From contig OW568869.1 of NCBI GenBank assembly GCA_938743325.2, positions 434,001-498,000 on the forward strand: 64,000 nucleotides of DNA. The letters run 5' to 3'. Shown here one piece after another: positions 18,827 to 28,671 of the stretch (position 1 is its first letter; each line of letters opens with the position of its first letter). The translations under genes and the position numbers were made by a program. The DNA comes from Pycnococcus provasolii (taxonomy: Eukaryota > Chlorophyta > Pseudoscourfieldiophyceae > Pseudoscourfieldiales > Pycnococcaceae). A model generated the notes under the pieces. It searched no databases. It worked only from the letters and a program-made list of their open reading frames with translations, and was not told the origin of the DNA.

Positions 18827-19534
18827 GGAGCTAAGCTAAGCTAAGCATCAACGCCTGTAATGATGGGAACGTAACCTGTCTTTTGCGTTTTCAAACATTT
18901 GGATCCAGCAGCAGGGAAAAGGAGAAGGAGAAGGAGAAGGAGGAAAGGGGACGCGCATTATTCCTGCCATCCTTTCACCTCGCGGCCTGGCAGCCCAGGG
19001 GGGGGTCACCTATCATAGACTATGTAGGAGGATGGCCGCGCACCTTGGCCGCGCTTTGGCTCCCCCTACCGACCTCCCCTAAACTTTACCGGGTAGTACG
19101 GGAGTAGTGAGTACAGTAGTGACCGGAACGAAGGTCGAGTGCACAGGTCGAAGCACTCGCCCAATTCCCAAACGGCCCAAGAACCACGCGGATTGGTGCA
19201 AACGGTGCCTCCTCCCAGGCTGCCAGGCACCAGGGGTCTTGGCTCCATTGGCTCCATTGGCTCCATTGGCCAAAGCACAGGTCCAAAGCACGCGGGCCAC
19301 CTAGGCCAGCAAGCGAGGCCAAGCCATTGGTGTGGCGCACAGGGCCGTCCAAAGCCGTACGGGTAAGTATAAAATAGACGGGAAACTAAAAACAGTGGGA
19401 AAAACAATACAGTATGTATGGGGAGGGGTAGATCTTCCGGCTCCCGATCCACCTACGTATTCTTCAGTCCGCCTCGAGGCCCTACCCTAGTTCTTACCAA
19501 AGGTTTGGTGAAGTTTACTGTCCCCTGATTATTA
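18827..19534. other. intergenic region between SFI1-like gene and transposon
   Basis: No gene recognised. It includes AGCTA repeats at 18829-18845 just above the SFI1 ATG and an AAGGAG-type purine run near 18915-18942. A 9-bp tandem repeat GGCTCCATT (three and a half copies) lies about 19240-19272. Confidence 0.5.
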
Positions 19535-22500
19535 CCCTAGTGCCTTGAGCCGATTGTTACTAAAATTAGTAAGTTGTTACTACTATTAGTAACCTCGCGG
19601 ATTGAGTTGTGACGCCACGCCACTGGGTTGCCAGCCGAGCCCAGGCTGCCAAACCCTTCGTCGTGGTCCCTTCCGTCCTGGCCAAGTCGGACGAGCCGAT
19701 TGGACGACGCGTTCTAGGCCATCCAACGCGTCTCCGCATCCGAGCCCATCATCCTTCCTGAACGACGACGACTGCTCGTGTCTGCTCATGGCGCCTCTAG
19801 TTCAACCAGGTAAGCGCGTGTCCACGCTCGTTAAGGTCACGCGCGAAGACGACGAGGATGCACGGCGCTTCGGCACCGTAGTTAAGGCGGTGGGTAAGCG
19901 GTTGTGGGAGGTCGTCTATGACGACGGGCACCGCCTGGTCGCCGACGTCGGCAAACTGCGCATCGAGAACGACGACACGCCGGCCGCACGTGTGACGACG
20001 ACAACGCACGACGGTACAAACTACGTCGAGGAAGGTGACGACGTTGACGCCGACGCCGCCGAGGAAGACGACGTGCTCAATCTCGACAAGTATGACTTGG
20101 CTCATGATGACGACCTGGAGGACCTCCCCGTGCTAGTGGACTCGGACGACGACGACGACGAGTACCTCGACGACGATGGCGACGACGCTGACGACGACGA
20201 TGGCGACGACGCTGACGACGGCGATGGCGACGACGCCGAAGACGACGACGCCGACAAGGATTTCGACGGCGGCGCGGACGACGACGACGACCAAGAGGAT
20301 TATGCTCCTGAGAATCCTCACGCACTCGCCAGGTACCTCGCCGACGTGAAGATCGCGGCTATGGAAGGCGACATAATCACTGTGGAGAACAAGTCGTCAA
20401 AGACTTCGGACGAGTGGGAGGTCATCGCCAACGCCTACGAGGACGCCTACGCCGCCGCGGAGCTCATGGCAACCATCAAGGGATTCTCGTGGCACACGCG
20501 CTGGACCGCCGCCGAGGTCTTCTTGCACCTCTTACCTGGTACGCTCACGGACATGGTGAAGAACATTAACACTCTCTCACGAGACGATTTCGATCTCGTC
20601 CACCGGAACACTAGGTGGAGCGGGCCTGTCACGCCCAAAGAGTTGTTGACCTTCTTCGCAATCATCATCTCTGCCCCGGCGATGGATGGAAAGGGGAAGG
20701 CACTGTGGGAAACATTCTCAGAAGGCATGTCGCCCGCTCCTGACATGGGACGTTGGGGATTGTCAAAGACTCGATTTGAGGAGATACGAGGAAGAGCTTC
20801 GTATGCGTGGGGCGTCGGCGCCGAGGACGACGCGTGGCGCCGATTCAGGCCGTTCGTCGAGGCCTTCAACCAGCGACGTGCTGAGGTCGTCGAGCACGGA
20901 TATTTGCTACCTCTCGACGAGAGTATGTCTGCATGGAAACCGCGCACCACAAAGACGGGCGGGCTTCCGAACATTAGCTTCATTAAGCGTAAACCGAAAC
21001 CGCTAGGGACCGAATTCAAATGCGTGGCGGACGGAGCTACGGGCATAATGCTGAGATTGGAGATACAGGAGGGAAAAGAATTGATGGCAAATGCCGCCCA
21101 CGTCAAGGAGCTCGGGGCGACGGCGGCATGCACGCTTCGCTTGGCGGAAGCGGTGGCGCCACCGGTCGAACTCGGAGCTCAGCGTCAGGCTCCGACCACG
21201 CAAGACGTAGCCATGCTCGCGCACTTCGAAATTTCTGCAAGAGAAGGGGGATTCGCCGCTGCCGCTGCCGCTGCCGACGACGCTGCCGACGACGCTGCCA
21301 CCGACGATGCCGACGCTCCCGTCCCGCCACTTGTGGTTGCCGATAGCTGGTTCGGGAGCGTGAAGGCGTGCGTTGCACTCGGCAAGCAAGGCAAGCACGC
21401 CATCATGATGGTGAAGACAGCACACGCGCGCTACCCCAAGGACTTCATGGAGGAGGCGCTCGAAGATGCGCCGGGCGGGACGCAGTGTGTCTGTCGCACC
21501 GTCATCGAAGGGATCCCATTGATAGCGATTGGATACCGGTACAATCGCAAGACAGTGTTGTGCTTCGTCGCCACGAACGGCGCGGGTGCTTCGACGTATG
21601 GGAAACCGTACGTCGCGACGTACACGGACCGCTTTGGGAACGTGCGCGTGCGGTACGTCGATCGTGGCGTTGTGATCGCTAGATTCTTTTCGCGGTCAAA
21701 CGTCATCGACGCTCACAACCATCGCCGCCAACATGAGCTTGGCCTTGAGTCGGCATGGATAACCAAAGACCCGTACTTTCGGCTCGCGACGACGGGCATC
21801 GGGATGAACGTCGTGGATTCGGAGCTCGCCATTATATATTTCAAACCGCTCTCGCGCTACGCGAAGATGACGACGACGAAGTTCGCTGATGTTTTGGGCT
21901 TCGAGCTATGGCGTCTCGGGCAAGACTTGACGAAGCTTCCGGATCGTCACAAGTTCGCGCCGGAGAATGCGGCGGCGGGCGCGGGCGGCACGGCCGTGGT
22001 GGTGCCGTCGGTGGACACGCTCCGAGCCATCGCGGCGACCGGGCGTCTATCTGCTGGCCTCGAACACAAACCTTGCAAGTATCCGATGAAGGCGTCGGGG
22101 CCGAAAGCGAAGAACCCGTTCTACCAAGAGCAACACATGTGTGCGTGGTGCTCTCGTATCGACCGCGTGAGGACGATGACAAGCTACTATTGCGAGCAGT
22201 GCGCCGTGCCGTTGTGCCGGAACAAGAAGTGTTGGGACAAGCACGTGAACTACCCGGGCACGCTTTTCGCCGGGTCTTCAAATGCGAGTGCGGTGGCTAC
22301 CGCTTTGGCGGAGAATGCTAAGGGCGGCTCTAATAAGCGGCGCAAAACCGCTTAGATATGGGAATAATGGGATGATTAATCATAGTAATCACGAATTCTC
22401 CGAAAATTCGCAGTTTGAGTCGTTATGTAGAAATTTGATGATAGGATGCTAAGAACATGTCGGATTGAGCTGAAAATTTGAGGGAGGACAGCTCATAGTA

Positions 22501-22815
22501 TCAGCTCGGCACTGCGATACGCAGAATATAACTATCAAAGAAATACATATGGGGCTGAGATGTTTGAAAGGTAAAAAATATGAAAATTTTCATAAAACCC
22601 TAAACAAACCCCTAATCTGAACCCCTAATCCCCACGGAAATGGTAGATTGGGCACGTAAAAGGCTCAAGGGGTGTCTGAAGTATATTCCTACCAACGGGC
22701 GTCGAGAACACTGCTCTAACAGCGAGGGAGATACCGGGGTGCGCAGATATAGCCCAAAGTTACTAGAAAGGTTACTAGAAATAGTAAGTTACTATTCCGG
22801 CTCAAGGCACTAGGG
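19535..22815 (+). mobile_element. piggyBac-family DNA transposon, apparently complete
   Basis: Both ends share an 18-bp terminal inverted repeat, CCCTAGTGCCTTGAGCCG, at 19535-19552 and its complement at 22798-22815. The opening CCCTAG matches the classical piggyBac terminus. Inside each end are several GTTACTA/TAGTAAC motifs in both orientations, likely transposase-binding subterminal repeats. One uninterrupted transposase gene lies between. The expected TTAA duplication is not present: the left flank reads ATTA and the right flank GGAG. Non-coding 3' sequence (22356-22797) is AT-rich. Confidence 0.88.
19788..22355 (+). CDS. piggyBac transposase with SH3/Tudor-like N-terminus
   Basis: Transposase of the DDE_Tnp_1_7 family, 855 residues from the ATG at 19788. 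The catalytic acids are visible in context: LPLDESMSAWKPR, VVADSWFGSVKA and NVIDAHNHRRQ followed by the closing VVDSELAI. The C-terminus carries the piggyBac cysteine-rich domain (CAWCSRID, CEQCAVPLCRNKKCWDKH). Residues ~8-60 (GTVVKAVGKRLWEVVYDDG) read like a small SH3/Tudor/Agenet fold, followed by a long Asp-rich linker. An Ala/Asp run interrupts the catalytic domain. The frame is uninterrupted. Cut-and-paste mobility is the family role; N-terminal chromatin reading is inference. Confidence 0.88.
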   Translation: MAPLVQPGKRVSTLVKVTREDDEDARRFGTVVKAVGKRLWEVVYDDGHRLVADVGKLRIENDDTPAARVTTTTHDGTNYVEEGDDVDADAAEEDDVLNLDKYDLAHDDDLEDLPVLVDSDDDDDEYLDDDGDDADDDDGDDADDGDGDDAEDDDADKDFDGGADDDDDQEDYAPENPHALARYLADVKIAAMEGDIITVENKSSKTSDEWEVIANAYEDAYAAAELMATIKGFSWHTRWTAAEVFLHLLPGTLTDMVKNINTLSRDDFDLVHRNTRWSGPVTPKELLTFFAIIISAPAMDGKGKALWETFSEGMSPAPDMGRWGLSKTRFEEIRGRASYAWGVGAEDDAWRRFRPFVEAFNQRRAEVVEHGYLLPLDESMSAWKPRTTKTGGLPNISFIKRKPKPLGTEFKCVADGATGIMLRLEIQEGKELMANAAHVKELGATAACTLRLAEAVAPPVELGAQRQAPTTQDVAMLAHFEISAREGGFAAAAAAADDAADDAATDDADAPVPPLVVADSWFGSVKACVALGKQGKHAIMMVKTAHARYPKDFMEEALEDAPGGTQCVCRTVIEGIPLIAIGYRYNRKTVLCFVATNGAGASTYGKPYVATYTDRFGNVRVRYVDRGVVIARFFSRSNVIDAHNHRRQHELGLESAWITKDPYFRLATTGIGMNVVDSELAIIYFKPLSRYAKMTTTKFADVLGFELWRLGQDLTKLPDRHKFAPENAAAGAGGTAVVVPSVDTLRAIAATGRLSAGLEHKPCKYPMKASGPKAKNPFYQEQHMCAWCSRIDRVRTMTSYYCEQCAVPLCRNKKCWDKHVNYPGTLFAGSSNASAVATALAENAKGGSNKRRKTA

Positions 22816-22871
22816 GGAGGCGTGCGCCGCTCCCATCGCCAGAGCCCTTTTTTGCCAGAGCCGGAGCTCCA

Positions 22872-23240
22872 ATGCGAGCCTCCATTTCCACCTCGTGGCC
22901 CATGGTGGCACCGCACGCCAACCATGCGGCCAACCAAAGAAACGTAGTCGACGGACTCATACACTGGCTACTCGCGACGGGCGGCCTCATCTTTGGGGTC
23001 GTATGCGCATATCACAGCCTCTTGTGGAACCTTTTCTTGGTCGCATCGGGCGTAGTCACGTCCATGCTTCGTGCAAGTACAGCCGCTTGGGCGTCGCACC
23101 TCGTGTCGTGGGCAAAGTGTATCCTTTATGTCTCAAGGCGATACTCGACGGATGCGGCCACCTCAGCTCTCCGCGTCGCGTTCGCGTGCCTTCAAAGCAT
23201 AGCGGACTTCATACCATTCTACCACCAGCAAGAGGCATGA
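22872..23240 (+). CDS. small hypothetical membrane protein
   Basis: A 122-residue open frame just right of the transposon. It has one or two hydrophobic segments (LIHWLLATGGLIFGVVCAY and LLWNLFLVASGVVTSML) and an amphipathic tail ending in HQQEA. No family recognised. Two overlapping frames of similar length exist, so the coding call is weak; membrane-like composition favours this one. Confidence 0.35.
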   Translation: MRASISTSWPMVAPHANHAANQRNVVDGLIHWLLATGGLIFGVVCAYHSLLWNLFLVASGVVTSMLRASTAAWASHLVSWAKCILYVSRRYSTDAATSALRVAFACLQSIADFIPFYHQQEA

Positions 23241-23402
23241 TTGGCTATATGCGTCACGTCTAGTCATGCATATTCGCAGGTATAGATAATGTATGTGAAG
23301 TGGTTGCAGTCGGCGTGAGTGTATTATATTTATGTGCATTAAGCGACCCCTGGTCTCTCCTTTGACTTTTTGTAAATACTTGGCGATGGCTTTGTTACAA
23401 AG

Positions 23403-26102
23403 CTATGAAATACACGTTTCTTCCTTCCGCAGCATCTCCCGAGCACGTGCAAGTGCACTCCCAGAGTAGCCATTACCAGCACCCGCGTCGAGCAGCGCGG
23501 ACGCAATTTCCAAGTGGCCAAGGCGAATCGCCAACTCGAGCGGCGTCTCGGGCATCTGCGTTGTCTTGGCCGTCACCTTCTGCACGGGAACCTTCGTGCC
23601 GTCCGCATCAGGTCGAAGCGCGACGTCGTCCGGCACAGGTGCTAAGAGTAGGCGCACGGCAGCTAAGCTTCCCGTAAGAACGGCCCAATGAAGCGGAGAG
23701 CGGCGCCAACGATCCAGCGCGCTGCTCGATGGCTTTGCGTGCTCGCGAAATGCGCGCAGGCAAATGTCGAGTGTCTCGGCATCGCCCGAGCGTGCCGCCA
23801 TGTGAACGATCGTCTGCTTGTTGCGGTCTCGAGCACATGCGGGCGTCGTAGGACTCGAGTCGTCTGAGCGAGCTATCGGCGCCAGAAGTAAACGCACGAC
23901 AGACGCCTGCCCTCGTGCAGCTGCAACATGCAGCGGCGTTGCGCTCGTCGCGCTCGTTGATGTCGATTTTGCACCTGCCGCCAGCAAAGCGCGCACGCAC
24001 TCGATGTGACCCGCGGCGGCTGCCGCGTGCAGCGGCGCGAGCCGCTGCGTCGAGCGACTGTCATCGTCGGGCGCCGAAGCATCGCCGTCGACATCGGCTC
24101 CAAGGCGCAGCAGTGCTTCGACAAGATGTTTCCGTCCTTCTCCCGCGGCGGACAGAAGTGCGGACGCATCTGACATCGTATCACCCGACGGTATGTTTTC
24201 TTGCTTAGCCCATGCCATCGCATCCGTGATCCCATTTGCGGAGACAGCCTCTTCGGCAAGTGGGTCAGCGGGCGGGTGTACCCGCCAGGCATCTGGCAGT
24301 GCAGAGAGAGACGCGGCGACATGCGAGATGTACGATTGCATGGTGCTGTGCTCCATAAGCTTGGCAGCCCCAAAAGCCGAAAGCACCTCGGGCGGTGCCT
24401 CGTCACGCTCGTAGCCAAGCTCGACGCGCAGCCAGAGTGCGGCGCGAAGGGCAGTGAGACTGTCGCCACCGAGCCTTGCGAAGTCGACGTTCGCAGGAAA
24501 GGGTGCTTCGGACATCGGCAGTCCCAGCGTTCGTTGCCATACGGATGAGATGACACGCACAAGCGCCGGTGCATGTTCCTTTGGCAGCCCAGGCTGCCGC
24601 GTCGTCCACGCGGAAGCGGCGTCAGCGATTGCACGGCGGTCCACCTTGCCATTCGCCGTGACCGGCAAAACCTTTGCAACAAGGTACGCATGAGGGCGTG
24701 CCTCAGGACGAAGGCTCGTATCGGCATGTCTTTCCAGAGCATACCGGAGTGCAGCGCAAGGCGATGCCAACTTTTTCTTTGTCATTTCGTTGTTGTTGCC
24801 ATCATCGGCATCGACGACCACCGCGACGAGCTTTTTTGGGTCGTACTCTGCTGTGTCATCGTCGCCAGTCGTGCGCACCGCAAGGGCGACGCACTGGGCG
24901 ACACACGCCAGTTCCTCAAAGCTTGCCTCCACCTCGCGAGGTTCTAGACGTACGCCGCGCACCTTCATCTGCTCATCAAGACGTCCACGAAGCACAAGCC
25001 GTCCACGGTTGTCGAACATGCCAAGATCGCCTGTCCGATAGCTTAGCCCATGCCTAGCATCGTCAATGAATCCACCCGAAGAGGTGCTACTATCCATCAT
25101 GTAGTATGAGCAAATGCATGCACCGCTCAGGCATACTTCGTAAGTGTCGTCGTCGTCATCGTCGTCGTCGTCAACCTTTCGCAGAAAGATTGAGGCATGA
25201 CCCATGGCATATCCCACGCATCTCGGGTCTAAGTCGTCCCCAGCTTCGTCACTTTCGCAATCGACGAGTGTGAGGCTAGTTTGATATACCGTCGCTTCCG
25301 TACATCCGTACACGGCAACGAGATGCGGGAATGCGAACTGTCTCAGCCGTGCCTCATCGCGTGCTCTCGTCCACGAAGCGCGCACAGAGGTTGGAATCGC
25401 TTCCCCACCCAGAGCCATGACACGAAGGTTGCGCGTCCAAGGTGCGTCGCAAGAAATTTGCAGCAGATTTGCAATGCCTGGAGTCGCTGTCACGTGCGTA
25501 GCTTTCACGTCACACATGGCGTCGCCAAGTCTATCGAGTGTGATTTGACGGTCCCTTGGAACGGCAAGCGTGCACTTTGCTATTAGGTGGGTGTAAGTAT
25601 CGCCTTGGAAAGGGTCGAACGTCACGGCGGAGATATTGAAGATGACAGAGTGCGTTGTGATTTTTTCCAGAGCGATTCGTGCGACAGCATATGAATTTGC
25701 CGACTTATGCGTGCACGACACCGCCTTGGGTACTCCCGTCGTCCCCGACGTGAATTGAATCCAAGCCAATCGTGCGTCGTCGTCGTCGAAAACGTCGTCA
25801 ACGGAGCCCTTGTGCTGGCTAAACACGTCGACGCTTCTCATGTCGTCGTGCGCATCCATGCTGTCCTTGATTTGTCTTCCACCAGTCAAGCAGGTCACAC
25901 GCTCGATATGTTCTTTTGTGGCGGCGGCCGGGTCGATGGCGATTGGCGTGACTTTGGGCGTGGCAAGCCAGCAAGCTATGGTGTTTCGCGCGCACGCTGA
26001 AGGCGATGACATCAGGAGCATGACCGAGGGAGGGGATGAGCCCCCCTCCCTGGGATGAGCCCTGGGAGGGGAGGCATGAACAGGAAGAGGACTGGTCGTC
26101 AT
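23403..26102 (-). CDS. NRPS-like adenylation-carrier-ankyrin protein
   Basis: An 899-residue protein with three modules. The adenylation domain (about residues 28-500) shows A2-like ACWLATPKVTPIAIDP, A3 FTSGTTGVPK, A5 YGCTEATVYQ, A7 YRTGDLG, A8 GRLDEQMKVRGVRLEPREVE and A10 PVTANGKVDRRAI. Next is a carrier domain with the phosphopantetheine-attachment serine in LGGDSLTALRA. The C-terminal third is five or six ankyrin repeats (for example APLHAAAAAGHIECVRALLAAGA). No condensation, reductase or thioesterase domain follows. The enzyme should activate a carboxylic or amino acid as AMP ester and load it on its own carrier arm; the ankyrins may dock the acceptor. The closest known plan is AASDH/ACSF4 (A-carrier-beta propeller). 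The first ~90 residues of a normal A domain are missing, so an upstream exon is likely or the 5' end is lost. Confidence 0.8.
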   Translation of the reverse strand: MTTSPLPVHASPPRAHPREGGSSPPSVMLLMSSPSACARNTIACWLATPKVTPIAIDPAAATKEHIERVTCLTGGRQIKDSMDAHDDMRSVDVFSQHKGSVDDVFDDDDARLAWIQFTSGTTGVPKAVSCTHKSANSYAVARIALEKITTHSVIFNISAVTFDPFQGDTYTHLIAKCTLAVPRDRQITLDRLGDAMCDVKATHVTATPGIANLLQISCDAPWTRNLRVMALGGEAIPTSVRASWTRARDEARLRQFAFPHLVAVYGCTEATVYQTSLTLVDCESDEAGDDLDPRCVGYAMGHASIFLRKVDDDDDDDDDTYEVCLSGACICSYYMMDSSTSSGGFIDDARHGLSYRTGDLGMFDNRGRLVLRGRLDEQMKVRGVRLEPREVEASFEELACVAQCVALAVRTTGDDDTAEYDPKKLVAVVVDADDGNNNEMTKKKLASPCAALRYALERHADTSLRPEARPHAYLVAKVLPVTANGKVDRRAIADAASAWTTRQPGLPKEHAPALVRVISSVWQRTLGLPMSEAPFPANVDFARLGGDSLTALRAALWLRVELGYERDEAPPEVLSAFGAAKLMEHSTMQSYISHVAASLSALPDAWRVHPPADPLAEEAVSANGITDAMAWAKQENIPSGDTMSDASALLSAAGEGRKHLVEALLRLGADVDGDASAPDDDSRSTQRLAPLHAAAAAGHIECVRALLAAGAKSTSTSATSATPLHVAAARGQASVVRLLLAPIARSDDSSPTTPACARDRNKQTIVHMAARSGDAETLDICLRAFREHAKPSSSALDRWRRSPLHWAVLTGSLAAVRLLLAPVPDDVALRPDADGTKVPVQKVTAKTTQMPETPLELAIRLGHLEIASALLDAGAGNGYSGSALARAREMLRKEETCIS

Positions 26103-26308
26103 ATCCAAACCGACCCAAACCAAATAGCCATAGCGGACCACCAAAGACGACGAACCTGAGCAGGAATTGGAGCCGCCGCCATGCGCACAATATTATGAAT
26201 GAGCAAGAGCAGGAGCTGTCAAATGCAAGGCAGGGAGGGGAAACAAAGGTCTCGCAGTGTGCCAAACCTGTGCGCCAGGGGAGGGGGCGAGCCAACCCTG
26301 ATGGGGCG

Positions 26309-26335
26309 CTAACCCTAACCCTAACCCTGAACCCT
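26309..26335 (+). repeat. short telomere-like array (CCCTAA)
   Basis: Three to four CCCTAA units with a degenerate end, about 205 bp upstream of the minus-strand ATG at 26102 and ~70 bp 3' of the MFS gene's stop. Confidence 0.85.
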
Positions 26336-26404
26336 CATGCCCTCATCCCTCATGCTCGCCCAAACATCCAGAGGGAATCCAAAGCCGTTAACTATGGACA
26401 GTTG

Positions 26405-28126
26405 TTACAGTTGCTTTCTCAACGCCTCCTCTGCAATGCGCCGATACGCGTACCGCGTGTTTGCAATCAAAATCGCCGTCACGACGACGCCGACGAGGCA
26501 GAGCGCACTGTTGGCAAGAAACACGCGGCTGTAGCATCTCACGCCAACGCACTCGCCCTCTCCCCCCTTGTCAAGGGAAAGGGCGGCAGTCATGCGTTGC
26601 GCCAAAGCGAACGAACCGAGCGCGGCAGCAAGTTGCAGAGCACAGTAGTTGGAAGCGAAATTTCGCAGCCCGTACAGCTCGCTGGTAATTGACGGCATTA
26701 AACTCCAGTGCGCACCGAAGAGTAAGCCTTGGACGATGGAGATGGGGTACAGTAAGTCGACGCTAGAGTTGGTCGCAAGAAATAGGTTGAGCAAGGTCGC
26801 GCCGATCGCGCATGCCGTGAGCCAGACCGTGCGTGGAACGAGCAAGCGGGTGAGCGATATCTGGCTGATGGCACCGCCAAGCAGGCGGCCGAGCGCATTT
26901 CCCACGGAAATCAGAGCAACGAGAACGTCTTTCGTACTCCGTGACGCACCAAGACTCGGCGCGTACTGCCCGAGCGAGTTTATGTAAACCAAGCCTGCTC
27001 CCATTCCGAGGAAGCAGGCGGTAAAGAGCAACCAAAAGTCCATCCGCAGCACAGCTCGCCGAAGTGGCACCTCCGCCGGTGGGGCACCGGCGTCCGTTCC
27101 GTCCGATAGCACCGCTGCGCCCACCCTAACGTCGTAGTCGCCGCTTGGAGCCTCAAGGAGCGGCGTCGCGGGATCCCATTCCTGCGCGGTGGACGGCTCA
27201 GGCGCCGACTCTTCTTCGTCCTCCTCGCGTGCGGCGTCGGCCGGGCATTGCACGAAAAGCTGCTCTGCCGTGGCAAATGTGACAACGGCAGGAATAAGTA
27301 CGAGGGGAGCGCAAGCTGCGATGATCCTCTTCGCATGCTTTTTCAAATGCGTGTCGAGGCCGTCAAGGAGGCTGGCTGTGCACAGAAAAGCAGATAAGAG
27401 CACGACACATGCGAAGGATGTGGTGAAGCGTCGGGCGATGTCGGCACCATCAACCAGGCCAAGCTCTCGAAGCCGCTTATTGCGTTTATCCGACGCTCTC
27501 GGCGAAACTCGGTTCGTGAGCAGCGCCGCGACGCCGACAAAGGCCGAAACCGATATGGCGGCGAAGCGGAAGAAGAGTGCCGAGTCTGGTTCTAGAAATG
27601 CCTCGTACTGGACGGTGTAAACGGCACCGCTTAGCCCTACGAAAGACTTCAACAGGCCGACAACGTAGCCTCGCGAGTTGGGAAAGTTGTTCACGCACGT
27701 CACGAGCGCTGCGGTGTCGATCCAAGTTCCTGCATTCGTCGCCGTGAAGAGCAGCACAGCTAAGCCTGCAAAACCCACGTCCCACACACCCGTGGCTGCC
27801 AAATACAGCCCATAGTAACCCACAAAATTCAGCACTGCCCCGACAAGGAAGATGCACCGTGGACCGACACGTGGGTACGTGGACGCGATGGCGTCGTAGC
27901 ATAAGCCTGACACTACTCCAAGATAGCCACCGAGTGAGCAATAGAAACCGAGTAACGTCACCCGCCGCTCTGAGAGGTCGAAGAGCCGTTCGAGGTCTTT
28001 CGAGTAGACAGAGAAGCAGTATGTTAGCCCGGCAGAGTTTTGCACGATTATTGCAGCTGTGAGCACCCACCAGCGGCTGACGAACCACCGCGGCGAGGGC
28101 TCGGACGACGTTGCGGCCAATGCCAT
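26405..28126 (-). CDS. nodulin-like/NFD4-type MFS transporter
   Basis: A 573-residue polytopic membrane protein with about 12 hydrophobic segments split by a central acidic loop (EEDEEESAPEPS). Diagnostic for the plant nodulin-like branch are NNFPNSRGYVVGLLKSFVGL and SGAVYTVQYEAFL near residue 165. In the second half, MDFWLLFTACFLGMGAGLVYINSLGQYAPSLG-type sequence (residue ~385) and GRLLGGAISQ match the same family. Members include NFD4 and related solute carriers of the endomembrane system or plasma membrane; substrate is not predictable. I take the ATG at 28126, which places the first helix ~20 residues in. It is transcribed away from the ankyrin-DHHC gene's 3' end. Confidence 0.85.
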   Translation of the reverse strand: MALAATSSEPSPRWFVSRWWVLTAAIIVQNSAGLTYCFSVYSKDLERLFDLSERRVTLLGFYCSLGGYLGVVSGLCYDAIASTYPRVGPRCIFLVGAVLNFVGYYGLYLAATGVWDVGFAGLAVLLFTATNAGTWIDTAALVTCVNNFPNSRGYVVGLLKSFVGLSGAVYTVQYEAFLEPDSALFFRFAAISVSAFVGVAALLTNRVSPRASDKRNKRLRELGLVDGADIARRFTTSFACVVLLSAFLCTASLLDGLDTHLKKHAKRIIAACAPLVLIPAVVTFATAEQLFVQCPADAAREEDEEESAPEPSTAQEWDPATPLLEAPSGDYDVRVGAAVLSDGTDAGAPPAEVPLRRAVLRMDFWLLFTACFLGMGAGLVYINSLGQYAPSLGASRSTKDVLVALISVGNALGRLLGGAISQISLTRLLVPRTVWLTACAIGATLLNLFLATNSSVDLLYPISIVQGLLFGAHWSLMPSITSELYGLRNFASNYCALQLAAALGSFALAQRMTAALSLDKGGEGECVGVRCYSRVFLANSALCLVGVVVTAILIANTRYAYRRIAEEALRKQL

Positions 28127-28671
28127 GTGCAGAGACGCGTGCGAAGTGATGTGGATAGCTTTATGAGGCCACAATACAGTGGTCTACCAAATAGTTTACC
28201 AAATACGGGCTGATGAAAAGCGCTGGTCATTTCCCTTCCCTCACTTGGTGTCCTGGACCAGTGGACCAAACCACCGGACCAAACATCGGCAAACATTCCG
28301 ACGCGCAAAACGGGAAAAAGCAAGACAGCTTCGTCTATCATAGTTGGTAGGAACCGAAACATAACGCATGTCTGGGCTTAAGCTCAAGCACAGGCTGGCG
28401 TCAACACACAAAAATGGGAAGGGGGCTACATATTTATATGGAGAGGCCTACTCTACAGTACCCTTAAGTAGTTCTTATGGTATGTACTGTACTACGGTAC
28501 TACCAACGACAGTATGTACTTCTTAAGACAATAATTTGTGGCGGTGGCACAGTGTGGGCCCTCTGTAAATTTAAAGTTCTCAAAAAATCTGTGTGGATGG
28601 TTTCGATCGTTACAAGCGCGGTGCTGCCGGCGAGAAAGGAAATGATTTTTCCCGCGCAGCCTGAGCTCGCT
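28127..28671. other. intergenic region upstream of the MFS gene
   Basis: No open frame worth calling. It should contain the MFS promoter and the 3' flank of the ankyrin-DHHC gene; no clear element seen. Confidence 0.5.
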
